64,000 nucleotides of DNA from Burhinus oedicnemus (taxonomy: Eukaryota > Chordata > Aves > Charadriiformes > Burhinidae): assembly GCA_008921705.1 (NCBI GenBank), contig VFFE01007859.1, positions 210,839 through 274,838 of the forward strand, in the 5' to 3' direction. Numbering within the stretch: the first letter of the stretch is position 1; each line of letters starts with the position of its first letter. The position numbers and the translations under genes are program-made. Positions 50,851 through 62,550 of the stretch are shown in pieces. The notes beneath the pieces are model-generated. The model had not been told where the DNA came from, did not search any database, and was given only the letters and a program-made list of their open reading frames with translations.

Positions 50851-53692
50851 GAATTTTCAAGTTGGAAGGGACCTATCAATGATCATCTAGTCCATTTCAG
50901 GGCTGACCAAAAGTTAAAGCATGTTATTAAGGGCATTGTCCAAATGCCTCTTAAATACTGACAGGCATGAGGCATGGACCATCTCTCTAGGAAGCCTGTT
51001 CCAGTGTTTGACCACCCTCATGGTAAAGAAATGCCTCCTAACGTCCAGTTTGAACCTCCCATGACACAGCTTTGAACCATTCCCATGTATCCTATCACTG
51101 GATGCCAGGGAGAAGAGCTCAGTACTTCCTTCTCCACTTCACTTCCTCAGGACGGTGTAGAGAGCAATGAGGTCACCCCTCAGCCTCCTTTTCTCCAAAC
51201 TAGACAAACCCAGAGTCCTCAGCTGCCAGAGCACACTGTTGACTCCTACTGAGCCTGCTGTCCACCAGCACCCCCAGATTCCTTTCTGCAGGGCTGATCT
51301 CCAGCCATTCCTCTCCCAATTTGTACTTGTGTCCAGCATTACTGCATCCCAGGTGCAGAACTCAGCACTTGGACTCATTAAATTTCATACCACAGATTGC
51401 CCAATGCTTTGATCTACCTAGATCCCTCTGCAGGGCCTCTCATCCCTCAAGAGATTCAACAGCACCTCCCAGTTTGTTATCATCCGCAAACTTACCAATG
51501 TTGCATTCAACTCCTGCATCCAAATCATTGACAAAAATACTGAATAGAACTGGCCCTAGAATTGAGCCCTGAGGAACACCACTGGTGACCGGTCACCAGC
51601 CAGACATAAGACTATTTACTACAACCCTTTGAGCCCTGGTGTTAAGCCCTGGTGTTCACCTAGAGCAGCGTGTATCTGCTTATCTCACAGTTGGACAACT
51701 TGTCCAGAAGGATGTTGTGAGGGACAGTATCAAAAGCCTTACTAAAATCCAGAAAAAACTACATCCACCACCTTCCCCTCATCCATGAGGTGGGTCACCT
51801 TATAGTAAAAGGGTATCAAATTAGTTATATAGGACTTTCCCTTTGTGAACCCGTGATGACTTTGCCTGATGATTGCATTGTTCTTTAAAAACCTTTCAAT
51901 AATAACCAGTATGATCGTCTCCATAATTCTTCTGTGTGCTGAAGTTAGAATAACAGGTCTGTAGTTCCCTGGATCTTCCCTCATGCCCTTCTTGTAAATT
52001 ACAATAATGTTTATTAGCTTCCAGTTGGTGGTGACCTCCCCACATTCCCAAGATTTTTGATAGATGATTGAGATGGGTCCTGCTGTAACATCCACTAGCT
52101 CCTTCAGTACTCTGGGATGAATCCCATCAGGCCCCATGGACTTATGAATATTCAGCCAATACAACTGGTCTCTTACAGTTTCAATGTCTATAAATAGAAA
52201 ATCACTGTTCCTGTAGTTATGGTCCTCCAACTCAAAGGACCAGGCAGCCTGAGGTCCTTTGGTATTATTAAAGACTGAGGAAAAAAAACATTGAATGCTT
52301 CCATTTTTTCTTCATCTTTATTAGTCAGGTGACCATCTTCAACAAGTATCAGTCTAATGTTTTCCTTGGACCTCCTCTTGCTACTGATGTACTTTAAAGG
52401 CCTCTCTTGTTGTCTGATACAACACTGGCCAGTTTCAACTCTAATTCAACTTTAGCCTCACATGTAATCCATGGCTCTGTAATCTTTCTGCAAAGCCTGG
52501 CCTTGCTTCCAGAGATTGCACAATTTCTTTTTCCTCTTAAGCTCCACAAGAAGTTCCCTGCTCAACCAAGCTAGTCTTCTGCCCACTTCCTTTATTCCTA
52601 ACACAATGAGATTGCCTGGTCTTGTGGCTTTAAAAGGCGGATCTTAAAAACTGACCAGCACTTATGGACTCCTAAGCCCTCAAAGGCAGATTCCCAGGGG
52701 GGCCTGCTAAGTAGCTCCCTGAATAGCTTAAAGTTTACTTTCTTGAAATCCAGGGTAGTAACTCTGCTGACCTTTTTTCTTATTACATTGAAATTTTAAA
52801 CTCAATTTTTCATTATCACTGTGGCCAAGACAGTCACCTACCATCACATCCTTCATGAGTCCTTCTCTATTCACAAATAAGAAGTCTAGAAGGATATCTT
52901 TCCTTCTTGGCCCACTGAGTACTTGTGACAAGAAGTTATCTCCCACAAAAGTCAAGAATTTCCCAGACTTGCTCATCACACCAATGTAGTATTCCTAGTT
53001 GATGTCTGGGAATTTGAAATCTCCCATAAGGACAAGGGCTACTGATCCAGAGATTTCTCCTAATTGCCTGTAGACTAAATCATCAGTGTTATCATCTTCA
53101 CTGGGTAATCGGTCGGAGACACCCACTATGACATCTCCTTTGTTTTTCATCCCCCTAATCCTTACACAGAGGCTTTCAACCACATCATTGGTTACTGTTA
53201 CGGCTCTACCTCTCCCTCACATACAGTGCAACTCCTCCACCTCACCTGCTCTGCCTTTCCCTCCTGAGCAGCCTGTAGCTCTCCATCCCAGCATCCCAAT
53301 CATGGGACTCATTCCACCAAGTCTTGCTAGTACCAATGATATCATAGCTCTAGGAACTGACCAACGCTTCCAGTTCATCCTGTTTGTTTCTCATACGATG
53401 TGCGATGGTGTACAAGCATTTCAGACGTGTTCTTAAGCCCTCAGTGTTCCCAAGCCCTCAGTGTTCTCTCAAGCAGCATAAATGCTCCAGTTAACATTGC
53501 CATCCTCAGGTGATGCCGTGCCAACCCTTGGCTTAACTTGAGCTCTGCTGATGGTATCCCCTTCCCTCATCGATTCTATTTTAAAGCCCTCTCAATCAGT
53601 CCTGGCAACTTAGGAGCAAAGAAGCGTTTTCCCCATTAGGACAGGTGGATTCCATCAGGCCCCAGGGTGGGCTGAACTGGCCCATGTAATTC
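50851..53692 (-). mobile_element. Longest CR1 copy: endonuclease, reverse transcriptase and 3' end
   Basis: Minus-strand CR1 of about 2.8 kb, missing only its 5' part. Right to left: 52995-53183 encodes endonuclease sequence ('ESLCVRIRGMKNKGDVIVGV' and 'LVLMGDFKFPDIN'). 52728-52979 encodes 'LSGPRRKDILLDFLFVNREG' and 'GDCLGHSDNEKLSLKF', the end of that domain. 51742-52230 encodes the N-terminal reverse transcriptase ('SMGPDGIHPRVLKELVD', 'DPGNYRPVILTS', 'SHHGFTKGKS') up to motif A. There one extra T shifts the frame into a stop. Beyond it SGVPQGS (about 51564-51584) and FADD (51479-51490) are still recognisable, followed by the ORF2 tail and 3' region ('GTTGGAAGGGACCTATC'). ORF1 and the 5' end of the endonuclease are not seen. 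The copy is dead but well preserved. Confidence 0.93.
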
Positions 53693-56600
53693 GTTGTATT
53701 TTTTGTGTTAGGAAGTTATTAAACTTCAGTTTAGAAAACTAAAAATATGCTTCCACTGTCTACACAAGACTGACCAAAATGTATTTCTTAAACTGACACA
53801 ATCTGAGACAACTTTATTTTTTTTGCTGTATATATTCTTATTGTATACTACTGATGTACAGAAGAGTAATTAATCTTTCCATTCTTTAAGGAACTTCTGT
53901 TTTCCACAAACCATTTCCTGAAAAAAAATTGTCTTTGAAATAATTAGGGTTTGGTTTTTTTTTTGAGACACCCAAAATTCACTAATACTCTGGAATAATC
54001 TTGTCCATTTAGAGAACAGGTCTCACTTATGGGTGTCAATATTTTCCCCCAGAGACATGTGGAATAGTAAGAGCAGAGGCGATTACATGTAGTAGAATCT
54101 TTTCTGCAGACAACTGTCCAGATATGAAAAAATTCTTACAGAAACAGGGACATTTACAGAAAAATAAAATAATACCCTAATATATAAAACATCCAAGTGT
54201 TGTTTAAAACTATGTAAACTACAAAAACGGATAAAAAACATAAATAATTCTAGTCTTGTAAAATTGCTCTGAAAGCTGAACGTTCAAACCCATAAAAATT
54301 GTTTTAAGTGAAACCTTTGTTTCTACTCTGTTACAAAAAATGCCATACGACACTAGTTGCCTCCGTCTCCCATTTAATATGCACAACTGTAGGTTATTCA
54401 TTTTTATTCTGTTTTCTGCACATAGGAGTAAATTTATTGTGACTGAAAGGAGAAAAACCTCACCTTATTTAACAATCCGTACTTACATTGTGACACCCAA
54501 AACATAATCAAGATTTCATGTTCTGATGAGACTGCTGAACACAAGAGACGAACGGGGCATCAAGAATGGGCCAGGCCTTAGGGTAGTTCTGCAGTGTTCT
54601 TTATCCTGTCACATTTACAAAATATGAGATACAGTTGCTCTTTCTTACCCTGCTGGTGAGGTCTTTGAACATAATGTGTTCAGTAAAACATCCTGTTGAT
54701 GTACCGTATGCACTGAGATCATACCCTAGCTGACTTTCTCAAATAGACTGTATTGAGTATGATTTAATTGCACTCTATTTCTAAATGAACAGACTTAAGC
54801 AGACCTGATGTCTGTTAGCACATTTTAATTCTCACTGTGCTTGCTGGCAGTAACAAACAGTGGCCAGAAACTTGACTGATAAAAATAAAAATCTAAATAG
54901 ATACATATAAAAATATCTGAATATTTTCTAACTTTTTGTAACAGTTTTCTCATTTAATTTTTTCCAGTAATGGTGCCTAAGAAAAATCACTTCATTATTG
55001 TAATGGTGCCTATTAACAATGAAAATAAATATGAGAATTTAAAAAGTTTGTGAAAAACTCCGAGGGTGCCAGGTGCACTCTGCCAGTAAAACAATTGCAC
55101 TGCATCATGCCTTTGCTGCGTGAGAGGCCCAGATTGAGTTATTCCCTCTCTCCTTTGGTCGTTACCACTTTCCATACATAAATGAAAAAATTCCTAAAGG
55201 ACTTCAACAGGGAAGATATATAGAATATACTAAAGGACAGAGGAATTTCTTTATTGGTCTTGACCTGAGAGGACACTCAGTGGTACACAGTACAGAATTT
55301 CAGCTGTGAGAAAGATAAATGAAATTACTGATGAAGTTGTGGTTAACAAATAGTTTTCAAATGAAAACTGTAGTGAGGGAAGTGGGAGACAACAAGACAA
55401 GTTGCATCTTCTGTCTGTAAGAAAACAACCCCAAACTCTCTGACAGAAGACATCTGGCCAACAGGGTAAACCTCACCACCATAGCTGTTTGCATGGAAAC
55501 TTTCCAACAAGACAGTTGCTAAAAAGTAATCAGAGAAGCTGAATGAACACAGATCTAAATCAAGCAGCAGCAAACAGATCGATCTCTCTTTCTGTGAGAA
55601 CCAGTTGGCAAGTGCCTCTTGCTCCCATGGAAAGTGCTTGATAGTGGCCATATGCACCCATAGCCTGATGCACCAGCTACACTTTCTGAGACCTCCGTTT
55701 CTCGTTTTCCAAGTCTTTTGTTTTCCTTCCTCCCATACTCGTAAAGACTGTTAAGGATGACGTGAAAAATAAATCATACATGGTGTTACTATTCCTCTGC
55801 TTTTATCTATTTTTGAGAGTAAGGTCAGGACTTCTGGAATAAGAGATGTATTCTCCCGAATGAATAAAGTCTTATACTACAGGGTGCTTCTCTGCCAGTT
55901 GCATGAGTAATATGTTACAATAAACCAGAGCAACAGTCTGTCACGTTTTTCATTATTTATTCATTACATTTTTATAGTAAAAATCTTCCATAGATTGTCA
56001 GCAAAGATTCAGCCTTCCACATCATCCATCTCCCAGTGGGTCTGGTTAATCTATTTCAGGAGCAGGCTTTTAAAGGCAAAACAAACCAGTGTATTATATT
56101 TATAGAAGAACCACCACTCCTCTTCTAAAGAGAACTTCTGATAGAGGAATGAAAATTACCTTTTTTTTTTCTTAGATTTTCATTGTAAAGGAGAGAACAA
56201 AAAAGATTTTTAAAATAAACATATAAAGTAGGTCTGGTGGAAAAAATCAAGGCCAAGATTTTGCAAGATTTAATTATAACAACTTCTAATTATAGTTTTC
56301 TGTCCCAGGAGTAGAAATCTCTCTCTGTGAAAGCTCTGTCCCTTGAGTGTTTAATTTTTAGGTAGACTGAGTGTATATACGCATAAAAACACAGATATAC
56401 CTCCACAAATATTGTATTTGACAAAAATTTGTATCCTAGATGTTCCTTAATCAAGAAGTACACAAGATAAAACATGGAAAAAACAATACCTTGGGGAGAA
56501 TCAATGGGACAGAAAACTTATTTCTACCTTTGTGATTGACAACTTCTTTTAAGTTAGGAATTATGTGATCTTTCTGCAACCTCGTGTTCTCTTTTGACCT

Positions 56601-57054
56601 TATCAACATTTTCAGTGCCTGAAGATGACAAACCCAAACACAGCTTCTGCTCATGAAGGAGCCCTTGACTCCTTCAACTCCAGTACTAAACCTTTAGGTC
56701 ACAGATCTCCTGCTTCATTCTTTGACTTTGTCTGAAGGTAACCTGAGTCTACTCTGAAAGAAAATTAGGAATTTTAGGGAAACAGTGGCAGCCAGCACTA
56801 AACTAGGGTAAACAAAGATATTTTTTCTAGGATAAAATTCTTGTCTCATGGTAAACGATGACACTTTATCCCATTCCTGCAGTTAGAAAGAGAAAACTAA
56901 AAGGGAAACTGCATGGGCTCCCATAACAATAAGGATCAGTCTTAGCTTGAATCTCTGGTGTATCAAGAAATAAAAACAATAACAGCTACAACAATGATAT
57001 GCTTTCAGTTCTATCCTGTGAAGAGATAAAGTGATTACAAATTTCTGTGACAGA
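53693..57054. other. Non-coding unique sequence
   Basis: AT-rich. No transposon or splice-flanked exon recognised. Open frames of 60-104 codons on the minus strand have no domain. Confidence 0.55.
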
Positions 57055-58400
57055 AAGGGCTGGTGGGGGGTGTGAAGGCTGGGTGCAGCCTTGGCTGCAG
57101 TGATCATGAGATGGTGGAGTTCACGATTCTGAGAGGAGGGAGCAGGTCAAAAATTCAAGATCACAACCCTAGACTTCAGAGTAGCAGACTCTGGCCTCTT
57201 GAAGGAGTCTGCTTGACTGAGTGCCATGGGATAAGGCCCTGGTGGGCGGAGGGGTCCAAGAAAGCTGGTTGTTGTTCAAAAATCACCTCCACCAAACTCA
57301 AGAAGAACAGATCCCCAAAAGCAGTTAATCAAGCAATGGTGCCAGAAGGCCTGCATGGATGAAAACAAGCTCCTTCCAAAACTCAAACACAGAGAAAAGG
57401 TAGAAGCAGGGACAGGTAACCTGGGAGGAGTATAGAGACACTATCTCAGCATGCAGAGCCATGGTTAGTAAAGCCAAGGTTTACCTGGAGTTTAATGTAG
57501 TGAGGTCTGTCAAAATTAACAAGAAAGGCTTCTGTAACAGAAACAAAAGGAAGACTCGGGAAAATGCAGGACTACTGCTGGATGCAGCAGGAGCCCTGGT
57601 GACATAAGACATGGGAAAGGCTGAAGCACTGAATGACTTCTTTACCTCAGTCTTTATTATTAAGACTAGCCTTCAGAAATCCCAGGCTCTGGAGAGCAGA
57701 GCGAATCTGGATCATGGAAACCTTATCCTTGGTGGAAGAGGACCAGGTTAGGGAATACTAAAGCAAACTGGACATACATAAGTCCTGATATTATGCATCT
57801 ATGAGTGCTGAGAGAGTTGGCTGAAGTCATTGCAAGACCACTGTCTTTGAATGATCATGGAGACTGGGAGAGGTGCCTGAGAATTGGAGGAAAGCAAATG
57901 TCACTCTTGTCTTCAAGAAGGGCAGGAAGGAGGACCCAGGAACTACAGACCAGTGAACTTCACCTCAGTCCCTGGGAAGGTGAGGAATTAACTAATCCTT
58001 GAAACCATTTCCAGGCACATGAAGGACAAGAAGGTGAACAGGAGCAGTCAGCATGGCTTCACCAATAGGAAGTCATGCTTGACCAACCTGTTAACCTGTT
58101 ATGATGACTTGACTGTCTTTGTAGCTAAATGGAGAACAGAGGGTATTGTATACCTTCGCCTTAGTAAGACTTTCAACAGTGTCTCCCATAGCATCCTAAA
58201 AAAACGTCTTACTGTGAGACTGAGCACAGCAACATGTTGCCCAGAGATGTTGTGAAGTCTCTGTCCTTGAAGATATTAAAAAACTTACTAAGTATGGTCT
58301 TGGGCAACCTGTTCTAGGAGATCCTGCTTGAGCAGGGAGCTTGGGCAAGATGACCTCCAAAGGTCACTTCCAACCTCAGCCATTCTGTGATTCTGTAACA
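57055..58400 (+). mobile_element. CR1 with internal deletion from reverse transcriptase to 3' end
   Basis: Plus-strand CR1. It opens with the end of the endonuclease domain ('CSDHEMVEFTILRGGSRSKI'), passes through the linker and N-terminal reverse transcriptase ('SSQHGFTNRKSCLTNLLTCY'), and reaches motif A. There the expected 'YLD.SKAFD' reads 'YLRLSKTFN', so the catalytic Asp is lost. At about 58200-58235 it jumps to the last part of the 3' region ('AACATGTTGCCCAGAGATG', 'CTTGAAGATATT', 'CTTCCAACCTCAGCC') and ends with 'ATTCTGTGATTCTGTAAC'. The SGVPQGS and FADD core and the ORF2 tail are missing. Multiple frameshifts; inactive. Confidence 0.88.
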
Positions 58401-59873
58401 CTTGCAGAAGCACCCGACAATGAAGGAGTCTCCCTAAATCTGAGAATGTGAAAAGCAATTTGCAGCATCCAGGCCCAAATGAAAGTCATCTTATGTGTTC
58501 ATGGAAAGAAACCAGAAAAAAGGCCATGATCTTGGAAGTATTTCAAGGCTCCCTGTAACTCTCAGACAGCAAATGTATAAGCATCAGTGTTCGAAAGCAT
58601 CAAGAAAATCTTGTTATTCAAAAACTAAAATTGACAGCAGCAATAGCAGTGAGAAAACAGAAGCACCACAAGGTTTAAAGTGCCATTTCAGTGATATTGA
58701 AACTGATAGATGAGCTAACAGAATCAGGAACACCAAACAAAGCAGAGGACATGAATCTCTGAAACACTCATTTGAGATGAGATAGAAGGTCTCACTGAGA
58801 GCCTTATTTACGCAGGTTTACATTTTGGATGAAGACCAGTTTCCTCAGTTCATACGCCTGCACTGTGTTTTGAAGGGCAACTGCTCTTCTTTGCCACCAA
58901 GCTTTAAGAATTGTTTTTTAATAATTCTTATTTCAGAGCTGAGGCATAGAAGGCAACATAATTTAATATTGTAAAAATATTTAAATTTGAATGTATAGCA
59001 CTTGAAAATACTTGTCAATGAGTGCTTCAAAATCTACAAGGTAAACATTCACAACCCTTTACATTTAATTTAAAACATCTTTTCTTTAATGATGATAAAT
59101 GTAAACAAATAACATTAATCAGATGCAAAGGTTGATTTTTAATGTCAGCTGGGTGAGATTAGAATTTTACTGGTTAGATCACCTGAAAAATGTGAAGGCC
59201 ATTCAGAGTTTTTAATGTAACTCCTAATGATATTCACCATGGCCTTTCCCAGGCAATTGGAAAATGTGGTCTCAACGCTGAACTCCAACCTGTGTTTTAC
59301 AAACAAGTGCTCTTTCCCTGCCCTCAACTTGAACACCCCTCCTCAGCCTCTCCTGGCAACATTAAAAATACCAAATTCAACATAACATCTTCAACTGTTT
59401 CACAAGGGGTATTGTATTGCATTGTATCCTCAAATCCATCTCTAATTTGCAGAGGCTTCAGGATAACATACTGTCTACAGTACATTAAGAAGTTGCAAGT
59501 GTCTGTATAGACTACATGATGGTTGCGTATTCTCCCCAGAAATACTATTGTTTTAACAAGCTCCAATTCTCTCTCCAATGCAACAAAATACTCCAGAGTG
59601 ATCACACTTAGCAAGAAACCAGTTCTATTAAGATTTGCATGCCATATCCCTACCATGTCACAGCTGCAGTCTCTGTAGCAACCATCAGTGCTGAAAGTCT
59701 CAGAGATGTGAAACAGAAGTATATTTCATTGCCTTCTGAGCCATCATTTAAAGCATCAGGGAAAGAATTGCATTTTCCACATTACACAGAAGAAAAATAA
59801 AGCAGTCTGTAGTATGTCTGCTCAAGCTGAGAAAAAAGAAAAGTTTCTAACAATTAATTCTTCTGGTTTTGGC

Positions 59874-59957
59874 CTAATTCTGCTGCACGACATGGAGCAC
59901 AAAGGCGGGAGTTAAAAGAGGATATCCCACAAGTATCTGATAACTGTCTATGGTGTC
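59874..59957 (-). CDS. Weak candidate terminal exon, protein unknown
   Basis: On the minus strand a pyrimidine-containing stretch ending 'TTGTTGACTGCAG' gives a possible splice acceptor, with AG at 59959-59958. In one frame the following 84 bases read 27 codons (starting DTIDSYQIL and ending VVQQN) to a TAG at 59876-59874. A second frame is open slightly longer. The donor phase I prefer for the candidate exon at 63437-63654 (one base carried over) would create a stop codon if spliced directly here. A direct join therefore does not work, and intermediate exons or a different donor would be needed. No homology is recognised. Chance is a serious alternative. Confidence 0.15.
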   Translation of the reverse strand, partial: DTIDSYQILVGYPLLTPAFVLHVVQQN

Positions 59958-60240
59958 CTGCAGTCAACAAGGGTGGCAGATACATTAGTAGAAAGTGAAT
60001 GGCTATGCAGATAACTGTTAACATAGAACAGATTAGGATAATCTCTTTGCATGCTGGGTAGTTACTACTAATTTTCTGTTTTCTAAATTGACTTAAGCCG
60101 AACCTGAAAGTTATTGTACTTGCATAGATCACAAGCACTTAATCTGATTATCTGCTTGTTCAACTTAATAGAAATGTATGATTTTCAAAAATTGTTATCT
60201 TTACAGATCAGTGTGGGTTGTGGGTTTTTCTTTCATTCTT

Positions 60241-60268
60241 TCTTTTTTTTTTTTTTCTTTTTTTTTTG
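60241..60268 (+). repeat. T-rich low-complexity run
   Basis: T-runs interrupted by single C bases. There is no associated element. Confidence 0.9.
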
Positions 60269-61640
60269 GTTAAGATTTGAGAACAAGCATTGTTCTATAC
60301 TATGACTTCCAGCCTAAGAATTTATACATTTTGCTGAACCTCAGAAAACAAAAAGTCCCTGCTGTGAAAAGAAGGAGCTTAACTCAAAATACTGATCATG
60401 AAATACAGTGTGTGTAAACATTGAGAGCTCTAAAAATGCTCTGGGGCCTTTATCTATCTATGTTCATTCATGACTACATGGTTCTGACAGATGATGTTAA
60501 AAAATGTATATTTCTCATTTCCATTGTCAAAGTTCTTGGCTGACTAGTTAAACTACAGGAAATTATAAAGAAGCTCTGAAGGCTATTGCTTACTGTAGTT
60601 TTCATGTGAAAAGCTTGATGTAATTACCATCTTTTTGGTCTTCAATACTATATATACATTAATAAGGACCATACTAGAACAACAGATACTGGCCTAAATT
60701 TTAATTGAAACACTGAATTTTAAAATAGCCATGTAACTTACAGGACTTGTGAGGACTTGTCAGTATACCTGCACAGCATCGGTCAGTTCTGTGTGCAGGT
60801 GGGTGTCATCCAGGTCTGATCTGAAGGTGCAATGTGACAAACCGTCTCAAGAGATTTGAGCATGTTCTGGAAACTACATGACTTTCAGGTCCTTTGTATT
60901 TCAGATCTTTCTTATTGCATGCCAGCCAGAATAGGTATGCCTACCAGTTTGAAAGACTGTAGAGATACCAATTATTTAACATTAAAGGATGCTACTTCAT
61001 ACAACTCTGCTGAAAGGCAAAATCCCTCCTGAGCTCCAGGACTGACCAATAAGCAAAAAAGACAACACTGATGGCAGTACCACCACACCTTTTGCCTTGG
61101 ACAGCCTTTCTGTCTCACTTTCTCTCTGAGGTGAGGTTATAGCTAGTCAATCAGCCAGCAATTGCTGCAAGCAATTGAAGAGCCAAGCTTTGACAGCAGA
61201 ACCTGATCTTCCCTGAATGAGGATGATTTCCAGCTTGATCAGCCATACCTGACCTGTGCACAGGCTTGTAGTGGTTTAATCACCGCAGAACATGATCACA
61301 AAATATAACTCGTGGTAGAGGAATGCTCAATTTGAGTCTGGCTGTTGATCCTAAACCTTCCTACAAAACTACAGAAAACAACTAGTATTTTGGGATGTAG
61401 TGAATTCCAAACTATATGAAGAATCTTGGTGTCTATCCTTCAACATATTGCCAAAGCTCCTGGCATTACTCTCTATTGCCTCAGGCTAAATTTTTACTGT
61501 ATTAAAGTTGAAAAAATAAACAAAACATAATCAGTGGGTTGGAAATAATGAAGACCTGCCTCTGATATATGTGTCTTTGATGTATATAGTTGTACATATT
61601 GTTTCATTTTTTCATTTATATACACACAAATACATAAATG

Positions 61641-61676
61641 TTTGTATATGTGTGTGTGTTTGTGTGTACAGACAGA
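61641..61676 (+). repeat. TG-rich microsatellite
   Basis: Imperfect alternating TG repeat with TTTG and TATG interruptions. A CA-type mirror ('TATACACACAAA') lies about 20 bp upstream, so the two can pair as an imperfect inverted repeat. Confidence 0.8.
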
Positions 61677-62045
61677 CACTCTTCTACATCTAAAATGAAT
61701 CAAGCATGTAATTGCAAGGATTTTGTACTGAATGTATAAGTCAAAGACTAAAATGCCTGAGTTTGACAGCAGCAGCTAAACATAAAAATGTAGAAGGCCT
61801 TAATAAAGAGTTTGGAAGTGGTCCTTTTCCACCTAAAATCACATAAAATGCATACTGCTGCTGTAACAATCCATTTAGAGTTGATTTTACTACAAAGCCT
61901 ATTTGGCTTGGCTAGACTTAAATGTTGGTGCTACAGGTTGCCAGAAGGTGGGGTTTATGTCCAAGAAGAAACTGATGGGGTTTAAGAGCTCAGAGCTCCT
62001 CTGAGTGTGTGGTTATGGCAGAAAGGTAGGAAAAGAAATTTTGAT

Positions 62046-62180
62046 GGAATGGAATGGAATGGAATGGAATGGAATGGAATGGAATGGAATGGAATAGAAT
62101 AGAATAGAATAGAATAGAATAGAATAGAATAGAATAGAATAGAATAGAATAGAATAGAATAGAATAGAATAGAACAGAAT
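62046..62180 (+). repeat. Two-phase pentamer array (GGAAT)10 then (AGAAT)17
   Basis: Ten uninterrupted GGAAT units (62046-62095) change abruptly to seventeen AGAAT units (62096-62180, one of them AGAAC). The array adjoins the 3' end of the minus-strand CR1 at 62181. The two blocks differ by one base per unit and are each nearly homogeneous. Confidence 0.97.
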
Positions 62181-62550
62181 ACTCAAGTTGGAAGGAACCT
62201 ACAATGGTCATCTAGTCCAACTGCCTGATCGCTTCAGGGCTGACCAAAAGTTAAGGCAAGTTATTAAGGGCTTTGTCCAAATGCCTCTTGGAACACTGAC
62301 AGGCATGGGGCATTGACCACATCTCTAGGAAGCATGTTCCAGTGTTTGACCACCCTCTTGGTAAAGAAATCTTTCCTAAGTTCAAGTCTGAACCTCTTGT
62401 GATGCAACTTTGAACCATTCCCAAGCATCCTATCACTGGATGCCAGGGAGAAGAGCTCAGCACCTCCCTCTCCCCTTCCCCTCCTCAGGGAGCTGCAGAG
62501 AGCAATGAGACCACCCCTCAGCCTTCTTTTCTCCAAAGCAGACAAAAAAG
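62181..62550 (-). mobile_element. 5'-truncated CR1 (ORF2 tail plus 3' end)
   Basis: Minus-strand copy starting 'ACTCAAGTTGGAAGGAACC' and 'TCATCTAGTCCAACTGCC'. The overlapping minus frame 62264-62545 reads 'SALEKRRLRGGLIALCSSLR', 'LELRKDFFTKRVVKHW' and 'NMLPRDVV', the ORF2 C-terminal tail. It is closely related to 50851-51210: the shared block 'CAGGGCTGACCAAAAGTTAA' is present in both. It stops near 62550 by 5' truncation, before any catalytic domain. Confidence 0.92.

Larger units (their letters stand above)
58401..62045. other. Mostly non-coding sequence with one weak exon candidate
   Basis: No transposon recognised between the two CR1 copies. It includes a T-rich run at 60241-60268, a TG-rich microsatellite at 61641-61676, and the weak terminal-exon candidate at 59874-59957 listed separately. 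A 110-codon minus-strand frame at 59324-59656 has no recognisable domain and no clear splice context. Confidence 0.5.

Noticed and set aside
53086..53436. 116-codon plus-strand frame
   Set aside because: It is antisense to the CR1 endonuclease region on the minus strand and is a shadow of that element.
59324..59656. 110-codon minus-strand frame near the weak terminal-exon candidate
   Set aside because: No homology recognised and no clear acceptor/donor pair. It overlaps an open frame on the other strand.
62046..62180. Regular short repeats considered as a CRISPR array
   Set aside because: The units are 5 bp with no spacers, next to a CR1 tail in a eukaryotic genome. It is a microsatellite.
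61990..62211. Minus-strand frame of repeated FYSIL and FHSIP units that looks like a repeat protein
   Set aside because: It is only the translation of the pentamer microsatellite at 62046-62180.
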